From NCBI GenBank assembly GCA_958295665.1, contig OY282559.1:268250057-268314056 (forward strand): a stretch of DNA of 64,000 nt. Reading direction: 5' to 3'. Positions within the stretch are counted from its first letter, which is position 1; every line of letters starts with the position of its first letter. This document shows positions 1 through 11,058 of the stretch, one piece after another. The DNA comes from Tipula vernalis. Lineage: Eukaryota; Arthropoda; Insecta; Diptera; Tipulidae. A program made the translations under genes and the position numbers. Under the pieces are notes generated by a model that saw only the letters and a list, made by a program, of their open reading frames with translations, did no database searches and was not told the origin of the DNA.

Positions 1-640
1 AAGATTGCGATCAACATCATCATGGCATTGCATTCTTATGTCTGCTCTAGTTCGTAGAATTTCACTGGAGTGCGTTTCTAAGCTGGATATTGTATAATAA
101 ATGAATTTCGGAACCATAATTCCCAGCGCTTGGGGTGAAAAAGTTTTTGCTTAATCTTTAGTTTTTTTTAAATTAGAGACGGGTACAGAGGCGGCTGGCA
201 AACATTCGGCGCCGCCCCAGAAACCATTCTTTGAAAGGACAGATAGATACCTAAATATAAGCTGATATTACAAAAATAAACATAACAAAAAATATAAACA
301 ATTATTTAAGCAACCAATAAGAAATTATGGGAGTGTAACTGTTGATCACTTAAACCTAGCTTAAGCCCGACAACGCATGACAGACACTTTGCGTCAAAAA
401 AGCGGATACATTACATAATACAGTTATAGAATATCAGCTAACTATATAAGTTTAGGAATGAGATGTGTATATTTACCTTAAAATTAATTGGCGTTCAGTC
501 TGAAGCGAAATTTTATTGGAATCATATCTGATGACAGGAATCCAGGACTGAGAACTTTGCAGTAGAAGCTGATGAATTATTCCATTAAATAGGCAGTTGC
601 CGTCGCTTGGAATGGTGTATACTTCCATATTATTCACTTA
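1..640. other. AT-rich DNA, no gene seen
   Basis: No reading frame with recognisable protein content on either strand. A short GC-richer patch lies near 180-225. I cannot assign this stretch to any element. Confidence 0.5.
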
Positions 641-1226
641 GTGGACTTGCAAATTTAAAGTTAACCGAAATGAATTTCAGTGTACCAACAAACTTGTTGG
701 AATTTCCACTTATTTTCATTTAGTGTGCTGAGCCACAAATAGAATGCCTTTAATGAGGAAATTACTGCATGGATTTTCAAATTCGACTTTAACTCAGCAT
801 TTTTAAAAACTGTACTTCCAACTATAGCTGAAGTTGCATTCCAAATTTCTAATCAAACACATTTAGACAAATGTAAGTTGGAATTTTTACTTAATTTGTC
901 AACAAAATATCACAAAATTTCTAGCTTAATTGCAATCATAATTTTTCCTTAATTAAATTTGGAAATGAAGCTAGTTTTTTGAATATTTTTTTATTAAATT
1001 GCGTCCAAGTTTTTTGCTCAAACTCTCGATTGGATTGAAATTGAATTTTTAGTTCAAACAACTTTGTTCAAATCTTGTTCTACCCCGCTCTAAATAAAAA
1101 TGTTGCTCGAATAATTAACTAAATTTTTAAAATTCACTCAAACTGTTATTAAAGGATGTCAGTTAAACTCTATTTCTAATGTAAGTTCTTACTTAAGATT
1201 TTATTCAATTACGGTTAAAAATTGAT
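641..1226. repeat. Degenerate A/T-rich repeat-like DNA, left flank of the LINE
   Basis: Low-complexity sequence built from loosely repeated words such as CTCAAATTT and AATTTCTA. The same texture resumes at 13775 directly after the LINE, so this is one older A/T-rich block split by the LINE insertion. No coding potential is visible. Confidence 0.55.
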
Positions 1227-1239
1227 ATTTTCACCTTAA
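1227..1239. repeat. Target-site duplication, left copy
   Basis: The 13 bases ATTTTCACCTTAA occur here and again, identically, at 13762-13774 just after the LINE's TTA-repeat tail. A perfect 13-bp direct repeat is what target-primed reverse transcription leaves, and it fixes both ends of the LINE. Confidence 0.92.
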
Positions 1240-1472
1240 GGAGTTGAGTTTTGTCTCTCGATGTATACACATCGATTGTAATTTACTTTGGTAAACAATT
1301 TAAAACAAAAACTGTAAATAAAAGCAATTAAATTCTGTAAACAGAGTGTGTGAAAACAGCGAATATAAAAGTTTAAGTGACAAGAAATAATAAATTGTGA
1401 ATAGAATTGGCTGGAAATTTCAAGAAAAGGCCATGGGCCTTATCAAATGATTCCCAGAACAAATTATTAAAA

Positions 1473-2582
1473 ATGTCTAATCATGTAGATAATAACAACA
1501 TAACGGATAATAATATATTCGCAATACCAGTACGTCAAAATCAGTTCGAACCAATCGTTCGAAATATTAGCGGTATCAATGTCAGTCAACGTAACAACAA
1601 TAGAAATGTTACGCAACATAGCAGAATTCCACCAATTGTTACAAAAATTGGTCATAGTCATATGGTAGATATGATGAAAAAATTAAAAATTGAGAAATAC
1701 GGTTTAAAGTTGATCAAAATAGGAGTAAAAGTATTTGTATTTAGTGAAAGTGATTACGACAAGATTCTAAATGAAAATAAAACTGGTGATCAAGAAGGTT
1801 ATTCGTTCACTAAGAATGATGATAAGACAACGAAGTTTGTGCTATATGGTTTACCAGATATGGATCCTCAAATAATTGTGGATTCGTTAAAAGATCAAGG
1901 TTTTGAACCTTTAAAAGTTCATAAAATTGAATTAAAAAAAAAACGATTTGATAACGATGCAGTTTACTACGTCTTATATAAAAAAGGTACAATTAAACTG
2001 AATCAACTTAAAAGCGTAAGATACGTAGCGCACGTAGTATGTAATTGGGATATCTATCAAAACCGGCCTAATCGACTTACGCAATGCTACAAATGCCATA
2101 TGTTCGGTCATGGCGCTGTAAATTGCTTTATGAAACCAAGATGTAGATACTGTACCATTACACACAAAGATTCGGAAGAATGTCCCCTTAACAACGATGC
2201 TTCAAAATTTAAATGTGCCAACTGTAATGGCAATCATGCAGCTAACTCCGTCATTTGCCCAGCTAGGAGCGAATACTTGAATATGAAGAAACAACTATCA
2301 ATTAAACAGCACTTACAAGCAAAATCAACGCAGCAACAATATAATACAGAATATCAATGGAACTTAAACGACTTTCCAGCTACAATAAATCAGAATATTC
2401 AACCCAAAGTTAACAACCAACCATCAGGATCAAATCAAGGATATGCAAACGCGGTAAAATCAAACAGTGATTTATGTACACTTAACGAATTATTTCTTAT
2501 TTTTAGTGAAATTGTTCACAAATCGAAGAATTTAAAACAAAAATTGAACAAATTCGAATGCTCTCAGAAGTCGCTCATAGGT
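1473..2582 (+). CDS. LINE ORF1, Gag-like protein with three zinc knuckles
   Basis: Nucleic-acid-binding protein expected to coat LINE RNA. The first in-frame ATG is at 1473; the frame is open from 1407. The N-terminal half is Asn-rich and probably disordered. Counting residues from 1407, three Cys/His knuckles follow: the first starts CYKCHMFGHG near residue 227, the second contains CRYCTITH, the third CANCNGNHAANSVIC. This triple arrangement is typical of Jockey/I-type ORF1. The C-terminal part is Gln/Asn-rich with a YANAV block often seen in this family. The frame has no stop and runs straight into the endonuclease start of ORF2, so either the ORF1 stop has been lost or a frameshift lies near the junction. 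Confidence 0.85.
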
Positions 2583-4430
2583 ATGTTGGTCATCCATAAT
2601 GATTTAAAAATTTACACATGGAACGCACGGAGCGTTAAACCTAAAAAAACACTTATTGGAAAAATTTCTTACAGACAACAAGATAGACATTATGTTACTA
2701 ACGGAAACCCATTTGAAGCCTAATATAGCGCTTAATTGTACGGGATATTTTATATATAGAAATGACCGGGTAGGACAACAGAAAGGTGGAGTAGCTATTT
2801 TAATCCGAAGGAATATATCTCATAGTTTGTCTTCTGATCTTAATATGAATTCGATTGAATCTATTGGAATAGCTGTTGAACTTGACGACGGAAACCATCT
2901 AAAAATTATATCTTGTTATTGTCCAAATTCCAATGTTGTAGATTTTCGAAATGATTTGATCAAGCTTACTAACTTTACATCCCCATTCATTATTGGTGGT
3001 GATTTTAACTGTAGACATACTAGTTGGGACTGCCTGAGAAATAATAAAGGTGGGCGCACTTTGCATAATTTACATGTCAATTCCAACAATTTTTCAGTTT
3101 TAACACCGGATAAGCCTACTTATTACAGCCATAGAGGTATTCCCAGCTATTTGGACCTATTTTTAACAAACCAATCTATGTATGTGCATAATGTAGCGAC
3201 AATTCAGGATCTCAATTCAGACCATTATCCAGTCCTTTGCGAATTCAATTTTCAGATTAATTGTAGTAGATTCGTCCCAACCTACTCTAATTACCGCGAG
3301 GCTGATTGGAAATCATACCGACAATATATTGATTATAAACTTTCAAATCATGATTTTCTATTAGATAATAACGGACATATCGAAGAATCGGTAAATATAT
3401 TCTCTGAAATAATTACAGAAGCTCGGACTATTAGTGTGCCAGAAACTCCATTGAAACATCCCGAACGTATTCAATTATCTGATGAGATTCAGAATCTAAT
3501 AAAACTAAAAAATCTTAGACGAAGACAATTTATTAGATACCGATTTCCATATTTTAAAACAATAGTAAACTATTTAAATAAAAAAATTCAGGAAATGATC
3601 TGGGCTCTGATCAACCATAAATGGCAAAATAATTTAAAAGATATGGAGATGGGTTCAAAAAAATTCTGGTACACCGCTAAGAACTTCAAGAATAAACCTC
3701 GCCCTGTTCCACCACTTAAGGACGGCTCTAGCAACATTAGATTATTTACTAACGAAGAAAAATGTAATGCACTCTCCGAAGCGTTTAAATTTCCGGATTC
3801 ACATAGTTCTATTAATTTACTTGATAACGAAATAAAAAATATTTGTGATGAAATTGATTTGACTGATATTCCAGATACTGGTTCTAATATAGAACTAATA
3901 ACATGCAAAGAGTTAAGTTCCGTTATACAATCAGTTCGACCATTTAAAGCTCCAGGAGTAGACAAAATTCCTAATCAACTACTAAAAAATCTTCCACCAA
4001 TAGCAATTTCTCTGCTGTGTAAAATTTTCAACAAATGTCTCTCCTCAGGATATTTCCCTAATGTATGGAAACTTGCTAAAGTATTACCTGTAATAAAAAC
4101 AGGGAAAGATCCTACCGAAATTCTAAACTATCGTCCGATTAGTTTACTAAGTTGTATTGGAAAGATTTTTGAAAGACTAGTCAAATCTAGAATGGATACT
4201 TAGATAGACGATAACAAAATACTAATTAATGAACAGTTCGGGTTTAAATCGCAGCACTCCACTATCCATCAAATACACAGGTTAACCCATTATATCAAAA
4301 CAAACCGTAAATTACAAAAGTCAACCGGCACGATACTACTAGATCTTAAAAGCGCCTTTGATCTCGTTTGGAGAGATGGTATAATCAATAAAATGAAATG
4401 TCTCAATTTTCCCTTATCTATATTATTAAA
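2583..4430 (+). pseudogene. LINE ORF2, 5' part: AP-type endonuclease and start of reverse transcriptase
   Basis: A plausible ORF2 start is the ATG at 2583, followed by the endonuclease opening IYTWNARS. An extra A in the A7 run at 2642-2648 shifts the frame; the rest reads from about 2656. Endonuclease landmarks are TETHLKP, GGDFNCRHTSW and the catalytic SDHYPV block. Reverse transcriptase begins with PFKAPGVDKIP and YRPISLLSCIGKIFERL. A TAG at 4201-4203 interrupts the frame, yet coding texture continues beyond it (NEQFGFKSQHST, then LLDLKSAFDLVW with the first catalytic Asp) to the insertion point at 4430. The remainder of ORF2 is at 12637-13452. Confidence 0.88.
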
Positions 4431-4627
4431 CGAGCAATAATTGCGGGTATGTATATATGTCCGCACGAAAAACTACTTCGAGACCGATTTCGTTGACGTA
4501 AAATGGCTATATGATGTCTTTTTGCATGAAAATGCGATTGAGTCTGGTCTCAAGTCTGGGAAAACTCTGTAAAGCCTTCAAATCTGGAAAAATTATCCAA
4601 ATTTTACAGCGCCATCTCTAAAATGGT

Positions 4628-4851
4628 CAATTGTATATCGCTCATTTGCTACCACAATGGCATAACTCAAAATCGGTCGTTTTTGACTTATTTATAGAGA
4701 AATATCGGCTTTTTAATATAGTTAAAACTGATATAACGACACACCTAAAGCTATAAAGCTCACTACAAGACAAACGGAAATGTCTCTCAAATTATAACAT
4801 TTGTTATTTTTAAATTGTGTCATTGTTGCAGCAAATGAGCGATATGTATTG
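4628..4851. repeat. Inverted repeat, MITE-like hairpin
   Basis: Arms at 4628-4659 and 4821-4851 are imperfect reverse complements sharing an ATCGCTCATTTGCT core, with about 160 bp of AT-rich DNA between. It resembles the end structure of a small non-autonomous DNA transposon, but I see no target duplication. Confidence 0.45.
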
Positions 4852-5302
4852 TGTATTTTTTTTTATAGAAAAGAATGTTTGATGATTTTTTTAAATAGTA
4901 CAGCTGCGTAGTTAGCAGCATACGGAGTTGGGATGTATTTAATTCTTTTTTTATGATTTTTTTTTCATGGATGTCCATTTTTCAAAAATCACGACAAAAA
5001 AAAAAAAAATTTTAAATTAATGTTGGATGATCAGCATATTTTTTTTAGTCTTTTCCCGACGAATTTTCCGAGTGAAAATTCGCGATTTTCTCGCATTTTC
5101 CGTGATTTTTCCGATATGATGTAAAAGGAAATTATTCTTAGAATATTTTTCTTCATCTGTATACCAAATTACAGAAAGATCTGACAAATTTTATCTTTCT
5201 CTATGTTGATACGTCACATTGTGTAAATCTATCTACATATTATATAATTTAGTAGAATGCTCAAAACTTTTTATAAAACCAAGTAATTTTTCGGCAAATT
5301 CC
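4852..5302. other. AT-rich DNA with homopolymer runs, no gene seen
   Basis: Long T and A runs and no protein-like frame on either strand. Confidence 0.5.
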
Positions 5303-5370
5303 CATGCCGCAGTAGTCTAGGTGTTAGCGTTGTGGATTTTAAAATTTTAGATCGTAGTTCGAACCTCGAA
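5303..5370 (+). repeat. tRNA-like sequence, probable SINE head fragment
   Basis: An A-box-like TAGTCTAGGTG (5313-5323) and a B-box-like GTTCGAACC (5357-5365) lie about 34 bp apart, as in the internal RNA polymerase III promoter of tRNA-derived SINEs. Stem pairing is poor, so I do not call it a tRNA gene. T-rich DNA follows. Confidence 0.45.
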
Positions 5371-5809
5371 AATTACATTCTTGAGATAAATTTTTTTTTC
5401 GTTTTTTTTTCAAATTTATATGGCATGTATGATTGAATAATAATAAAAGATGAATGTAAAAGTAGTAAGCTACATTTAGGCTATTATAGTAAATTATTTG
5501 TGTTGCAAAGGCACAATTATGACATTTACGTTCACAAAAATCAAGAATTAACTACAAAAACTACATTTACATTTAAGTTACGGTAAATGTATGTATATCA
5601 GTACACGTAGGTATAATTTGGGAAACTACATATTTATATATGTATTAAGGTGAAGGATCATTAATTCGAGCGAGAATCTTGAAAATTTATATGAAATCGA
5701 TATTGAAATAATTTTCTGGAAATATTGGATTCAATTTTCAATTGTAGGATTTAATTATTCCAGTGATTTTCTTGACCAAAAAATCACGAAAATGAGTGGA
5801 ATAGAATAA

Positions 5810-6427
5810 ATATATAAAAATAAAATATCACATAAAAAATCGTTCTTAAATCAAAATAAGGTACGAGTATCAAAACCAACGCGGTATAATCGATGGGATG
5901 TAACTCCTCAAATAAAATGCGATACTAATCCTTCGCTTGTGGATGCACAAAATTATGATAAATATCTGTTAGATATTGTGTTATTGAAAATTATAGAAAC
6001 TATTTATGACCCTGAACTTAAGGAATATAAAGATTACGAGATAATCTCAAAAATAGTAAATTCGACCGGTATAACAGCAATGATTTCTGCAATGCGTCCC
6101 GATATCGATAATATAGAGGCGTATATACGAAATACCATTGCACATGCTTTTGTGGTGGTCGCAATTGTTTTTGGCATTCCAACATTATTATCGTTCCTCA
6201 AGGTGGTCTGCCAGAGTACCAAATGGCAAGATCGTTATACTGGCATAAAAATCGTACAACAAATCGCTGTTCGAATAAACGCGATTTCATCTTGTATTAT
6301 CAAGCTATTGATCGAAGTGATAATAAATGGTTTAATTGATGAACACCGAAATGTACGAAGTATTACCGCTTTAGCCATGTTAGCGTTGGCTGAAACAGCA
6401 ACACGACATGATGATACAATAAATTGA
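5810..6427 (+). pseudogene. Fragment related to splicing factor SF3B1 (HEAT repeats)
   Basis: SF3B1 is the HEAT-repeat scaffold of the U2 snRNP SF3b complex, which recognises the intron branch site. The frame is open from 5810 to the TAA at 6425; the first ATG-like start is at 5939. It opens with NRWDVTP, which resembles the RWDETP motifs of the SF3B1 N-terminal region, and then passes almost at once into HEAT-repeat sequence. The strongest blocks are AMISAMRPDIDN, FGIPTLLSFLKVVCQS and TGIKIVQQIA. By eye about half the residues match conserved animal SF3B1. The parent protein is about 1,300 residues, so this is a small, internally deleted, intronless piece. The frame has no internal stop over about 200 codons. 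It could be a decayed processed copy or a captured fragment under some constraint. Confidence 0.8.
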
Positions 6428-6630
6428 TTAATAAAAATAGTTTAAGTTTTGAAAATTATTTTAGTTTTTTCTTTTCAAGTGCCCATTGTCAACAGTATAA
6501 ATGTTTGGATCAATGACTACCCCATAGGATACGTTGGGTGGTACTTTCACTTTTTTACTAAAGCGTTTTTCACGCAACTATAAAAAGAAGTTTTATTAAA
6601 ACACCGTTGACTGGTGGATGCTTTTTGGTT
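6428..6630. other. Short unassigned stretch after the SF3B1-like fragment
   Basis: The minus strand is open for about 40 codons (about 6445-6600) with a hydrophilic sequence containing VPPNVSYGVVIDPN. I do not recognise it. Confidence 0.3.
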
Positions 6631-6818
6631 TCAAGCGTCATCGGTGGTTTAGTAGAGCAAATAAAATAATTGTCGTAATACTTCAAATGGTGGTAGCGTT
6701 AGGAGTGATGAAGCTAGCGACAGACTATAAATTTTATTCCTCCACCATCTCCGGTAAACAAGGTAAGAGTAGTAAGCATTGTGCTTTTATTTTAGCGCGC
6801 AATAGCACATCTGAATAT
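6631..6818. repeat. Duplicated unit, copy A, left part
   Basis: Matches the start of copy B (from 10321), including the nearly identical block AGTAAGCATTGTGCTTTTAT. The copy is cut at AATAT by the minus-strand LINE at 6819-9194 and resumes at 9195. Confidence 0.8.
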
Positions 6819-9194
6819 TATTATTATTATTATTATTATCTTTATTTCAAATAAAATATATACATAATGAAAGCTAATTACAAGCAAAACAATTTAAAAA
6901 TTTGAAATAGAGTAAAGCTCCTTTAGACATTACGTCTGTAGTGGAGCAATTAAAAACAAACTATTAATAAAATTAATATAATATTCTTTGGATATCAGTA
7001 TAAAATAATAATAATTTTCTGCAATATACAAGCTCAGTTATTATTACATTATATACATTTTTTACACGAAGACACATTGGAATATAGCATACTTCAATTC
7101 TAATGCTAAAAATATCGCTCAATATTATCCATGCCAAGCAGCCAAGTCCGAATTTCTCTGTTAAATTTGTGTTTCTGCATAGATGGAAGTATTTTCACGT
7201 GGTTAGGTAAAAGATGGAACCAAAACGGTGCCATATATAGATAAAATCTCCTAAACTTTTCATTATTACAACGAAGACCGATAAAATTGTTTGGATTTCT
7301 CATATTATGCGCATGATTTAATCGATTATGATAACTATTGCTGCGAACAAAAAACATTTTCAATACTTTAAATACATATAGATACCTCAGTGGCAACAAA
7401 TTCAGCTCACGGAAAAGCGGAATTGTGGGTGTAGTTTTCGGACGAGCGTAAATTAATTTCACAATTCTTTTTTGCGCTATAAAAAGATCAACAATATTGG
7501 CAAAGTAAATTCCACCCCAACTAGTTATCCCATACATTATAATGGATTCTACAAGAGCATGATATAACCTTCTTAAAATATAAGATGGACATAAAGGTCG
7601 AAGATTATAAAATTTATGCACCGCAGTAATAACAATTTTCCTGATATTAGTTAGGTGGGAGGACCAATTTAGCCGTGAGTCAATTTTTACACCTAAGTAT
7701 TTAAACTCGTTTACGCAGGGTAAATCAAAACACTGACCAAAACATGAATTCTTATCGCATGAGTATACATGATACTTGAAAAAGTTTTGATAAACTGTTG
7801 TGTCAGGTCGTCTAAAATGCAAAACTCTAGATTTGTCACTCGCAACTAGTCGGTGATAGAAAAACCATTTACTTAAAATGTGTAAGTCAATTTCAATAAA
7901 TTGTTTAATTTTTAGGTAATTATTAGACGCATATGTTAAAGCCAAATTATCTGCGAACGCTGTAGCACAGCCAGTGAGATTTATTTCAAAAACGTAATTA
8001 AAATAAATTAAAAATAATAAAGGTCCCAAAACTGAGCCTTGAGGAACACCACATCTCAAATTACCTGGAAGACTGTTTGCGTTATTAACTTTAACAATTT
8101 GGCTACGATTACGAAGGTAACTGATAAACCAATCCAACAGCATTCCTCTAACTCCAATACTTGACAATTTTGTAATGAGTATGCCATGGTTAACAGTATC
8201 AAAAGCTTTTGAAATATCCATAAATACGGCGGAGCATTTTTGAGAGTTGTTAATGGCTAGATAAATATTACTCAAAAAATCTAAGAGAGCTTCCTCCGTA
8301 GATTTTCCAGCTGTAAATCCAAATTGGTGATCATTAAAAAATTCAATTTTACCAAGGTATGAGATCAATCGTCGTTTAATTAATTTCTCAAATAATTTGG
8401 AAAATGTACTCAATAAGGAGATTGGTCTGTAATTATTCATATGCAGAGCATCACTCTTTTTCAAAATCGGAATAACAACAGCTATTTTCAAAGCGACTGG
8501 AAAAATTCCACTCTTTAAGCTGAGATTAAATAAAAACCTTAATATGTCAACCAAATACCAAGCACAGTTTTTAACAACTACATTATCTACTCCATCGTAT
8601 CCTTTAGAGTGTTTGTTTTTTAACTTCTGAATTTCAGATAGAATCTCTAAAGAATTGATTTCCTCAAAATAGCAAGAAGTACCATAATTTTCTCGGTTTC
8701 CAAGAATAAACCGTTTTTGCTCTTCACTGTTATTAGTACTATTAAGAATAATTTCAGAAGTTGGCTCTGAAGATACATTTATAAAAAAATTATTAAACTC
8801 ATTACATATATTTTGATTATCAGTAAGTAGAGTATTAGATTGATTTTTATAAATATGCGTTATCTGGTTTTTATATGTACCTCTACCCAAAATATCGTCA
8901 ATTTCCTTTCACATAAGCTTAGGATTATTTCCAATTAATTCAAATTTATTTTTATAATATAATCTTTTAACCCGTTTAACATTAATATTTACGCGTTTAG
9001 AAAGTTTTTGAACATAATTTTTTAACCGAGCGCTATTAGGATATTTTCTTAGTTTTTTTGAAAAATGTTTTAGTTTATTAATTTGACATAAAAGGTAAGA
9101 ATTCATCCAGGGCTTTAACTTCTTATTATTGCGATTTGTAATTGTGTCTTTGGAAAAATCAATATGATAATTGAGAATTTTTAAGAAAAATTCA
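6819..9194 (-). mobile_element. 5'-truncated LINE on the minus strand
   Basis: Non-LTR retrotransposon fragment whose 3' tail, a (TAA)n repeat on its own strand, lies at about 6819-6840 and whose truncated 5' end is at about 9194. Comparison with uninterrupted copy B shows exactly where it landed. At least AATAT is shared by both flanks (6814-6818 and 9195-9199). It carries most of an ORF2 but no endonuclease. The sequence resembles the CR1/Jockey group of LINEs; I cannot name the clade. Confidence 0.85.
7106..9106 (-). pseudogene. LINE reverse transcriptase, nearly intact
   Basis: Read on the minus strand from 9106 to 7106. The N-terminal linker region (9106-8912) is basic. A TGA at 8909-8911 interrupts one otherwise continuous frame, after which about 600 residues are open. 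Reverse transcriptase motifs appear in order: KGYDGVDNVV, NYRPISLLSTFSKLFEKLI, QFGFTAGKSTEEA, FMDISKAFDTVNH, GVPQGSVLGPLLFL and the catalytic box as FADN rather than FADD. A thumb and C-terminal region follow (FKYLGVKIDSRLNW, then SIIMYGITSWGG). The Asp-to-Asn change at the catalytic box would abolish activity even without the stop. Few other defects suggest a fairly recent insertion. Confidence 0.9.
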
Positions 9195-9843
9195 AATATG
9201 CAGGCAGTTTCAAGAATTATCCAATTGTGACTAAAGAATGCGGTGGTACTGAAACAATATTTGATATTTTATCCGATATTTCCATCAAGGTACCATCAAC
9301 GTCCTCGTATAAATCATAATTTGGTTCAACTTTAACCAATTCCCCGATTATTGAACTTCCCTTTTGATTTTTCCTATTCTGAATCACCAATAATTATCTT
9401 AGCACTCTCGGTATATACTATCGGAAGGAAATGTGCTAATAGAGATAATGCACCTCGACTCGAAAATATCTGTAGCGGGCTAGCGGTCATGATAATAGTA
9501 CAAAATCATTTGTGAAAAATAATACAAATAAAAAATTTATTTATACAACTACTGTTGTTTATGTAAAAAACACTAGTTTTTTATTTTAATACAAAATCAG
9601 ATGCTTGGAACGTCATTTCTTCGTTAAGATTGCACCAGGACGTGCAGGAACGGTTAATTGGAAACAGTTAGAAAATTGAGGCATAGTAATATCTCATCGA
9701 GTTTTATACGAAATTTTGATATTATGAATTTTGTCTTAATAGCGGCTTGATTTTTTTAACCTCTTTGAAACGTTTATTTTTAGCCGGAACATCAGTTGCT
9801 ACGCTTAGAATTTCCATACTGAAACCCATTCCAGCTCATATAT
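9195..9843. repeat. Duplicated unit, copy A, right part
   Basis: Aligns with 10508-11058 in the same orientation, roughly 80-85% identical by eye. It contains a 91-bp extra piece (9499-9599) absent from copy B. Conserved open blocks on the minus strand occur in both copies: VEPNY...YEDV...SDKISNI...SVPPHSL, and SLLAHFLPIVYTESAKIII ending at a TAG in both. This suggests a coding origin, but I do not recognise the protein. Confidence 0.75.
9499..9599. repeat. Small insertion with 10-bp direct repeats in copy A
   Basis: TACAAAATCA occurs at 9499-9508 and 9590-9599. Copy B has a single copy of the underlying sequence and nothing between. So about 81 bp plus one target repeat was added to copy A. 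The insert is AT-rich with no clear inverted ends. Confidence 0.55.
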
Positions 9844-10320
9844 CGAGGAGTTCGGAACTTATATCACAATTTGTTTGCCCGTTTGGTAATAAATTATTTG
9901 CTATCTATATTATCATATTGAGTGGCGACCGGTAAAATATTCATATAAGCTAAAAAGAAAATTAATTAGGATATAGTATAAATAACATAAAATAATAAAA
10001 CTTACACGACACACAATTTTCAAGAATATTTTGACATGTAGTACTGTAACATGTTCCACTTCGGATTTTGGTTGTAGCAGCGAATGTTCAACGTTCCATG
10101 ATTGTTGGGTGGACTCGGTACCAAAACCAGTACCTTTAGCCCAATATGCATGACTTTTATTATCCAATATTTTTTGCTCACTAGTGTTACAAGTGGTAGT
10201 TTTTAATTATGATGAAATTTCCGTTTGCAAACCACTCAATTGTGAATGATGCGTTAATACGCTCAAAAATTCAGAACTAAATGTACCGCGTCAACTTCGA
10301 TCAAACCGCGTCAACTTCGA
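9844..10320. other. Spacer between duplicated units
   Basis: AT-rich DNA with no recognised gene. It ends in a perfect short tandem: CCGCGTCAACTTCGATCAAA at 10285-10304 is repeated with one change at 10305-10324. A short minus-strand frame at 9913-10167 has no recognisable content. Confidence 0.4.
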
Positions 10321-11058
10321 TCAACAAACGCCATCATCCGTTGTCAGCGATGAACAATCCAATAATTATCGGAATACTTAATAGGGTAGCGTTGGTAAGT
10401 GATGAGGTTAGCAACAGACTTAAATTTCACTTCTTCATAATTTCCGGTAACACCAAGTACTAAGCGTAGTAAGCATTGTGCTTTTATTTTAGCGCGCAAT
10501 AGCACATTTAAATATGCAGACAGTCTCACGAATAATCCAAATGTGGCTAAAGAATGTGGTGGTACTGAAGAAATATTTGATATTTTATCCGATGTTTCTG
10601 TCAAGGTATCATTCACGTCCTCGTATCTTTCATAATTTGGTTCAACTTTTTTAGTCAATTTTAGCCAACAAACTTCCCTTTAGATCTTTCCTATTCTGAA
10701 TTATCAATAATTATCTTAGCACTCTCGGTATATACTATCGGAAGGAAATGCGCTAATAGAGATAATACATCTCGACTAGAAATATCTATAGTGGCGGTGA
10801 AAATGGTACAAAATCAGATGCCTGGAACGTCATTTTTTCGTTAGGTTTGCACCAGTACGTGCAGGAACGGTTGTAGTAAACAGTCAGAAAATTGTGGCAT
10901 AGTATGTATCTCATCGTGTTTCATACGAAATTTTGATATTATGGCTTTAGTCTTTATAGCGGCTTGATTTGTTAACCTCTTTGAAACGTTTATTTTTAAC
11001 AACAGCATCAGCTGCTTCGCTTAGAAATTCCATGCCGAAACCCTTTCCAACTCATATG
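10321..11058. repeat. Duplicated unit, copy B (uninterrupted)
   Basis: Direct repeat of 6631-6818 plus 9195-9843, without the LINE and without the 91-bp insert, so it represents the older form. A minus-strand frame of 104 codons (10658-10344) is open and begins with the VEPNYERYEDV block. A second minus-strand block reading GMEFLSEAADAVVKNKRFKE lies near the right end. The product is unknown. At its right end the unit runs into the tandem array. Confidence 0.75.

Noticed and set aside
10321..11058. Viral or Polinton capsid-like protein in the duplicated unit
   Set aside because: The short blocks have no distinctive capsid motif and no polymerase, integrase or packaging ATPase is nearby.
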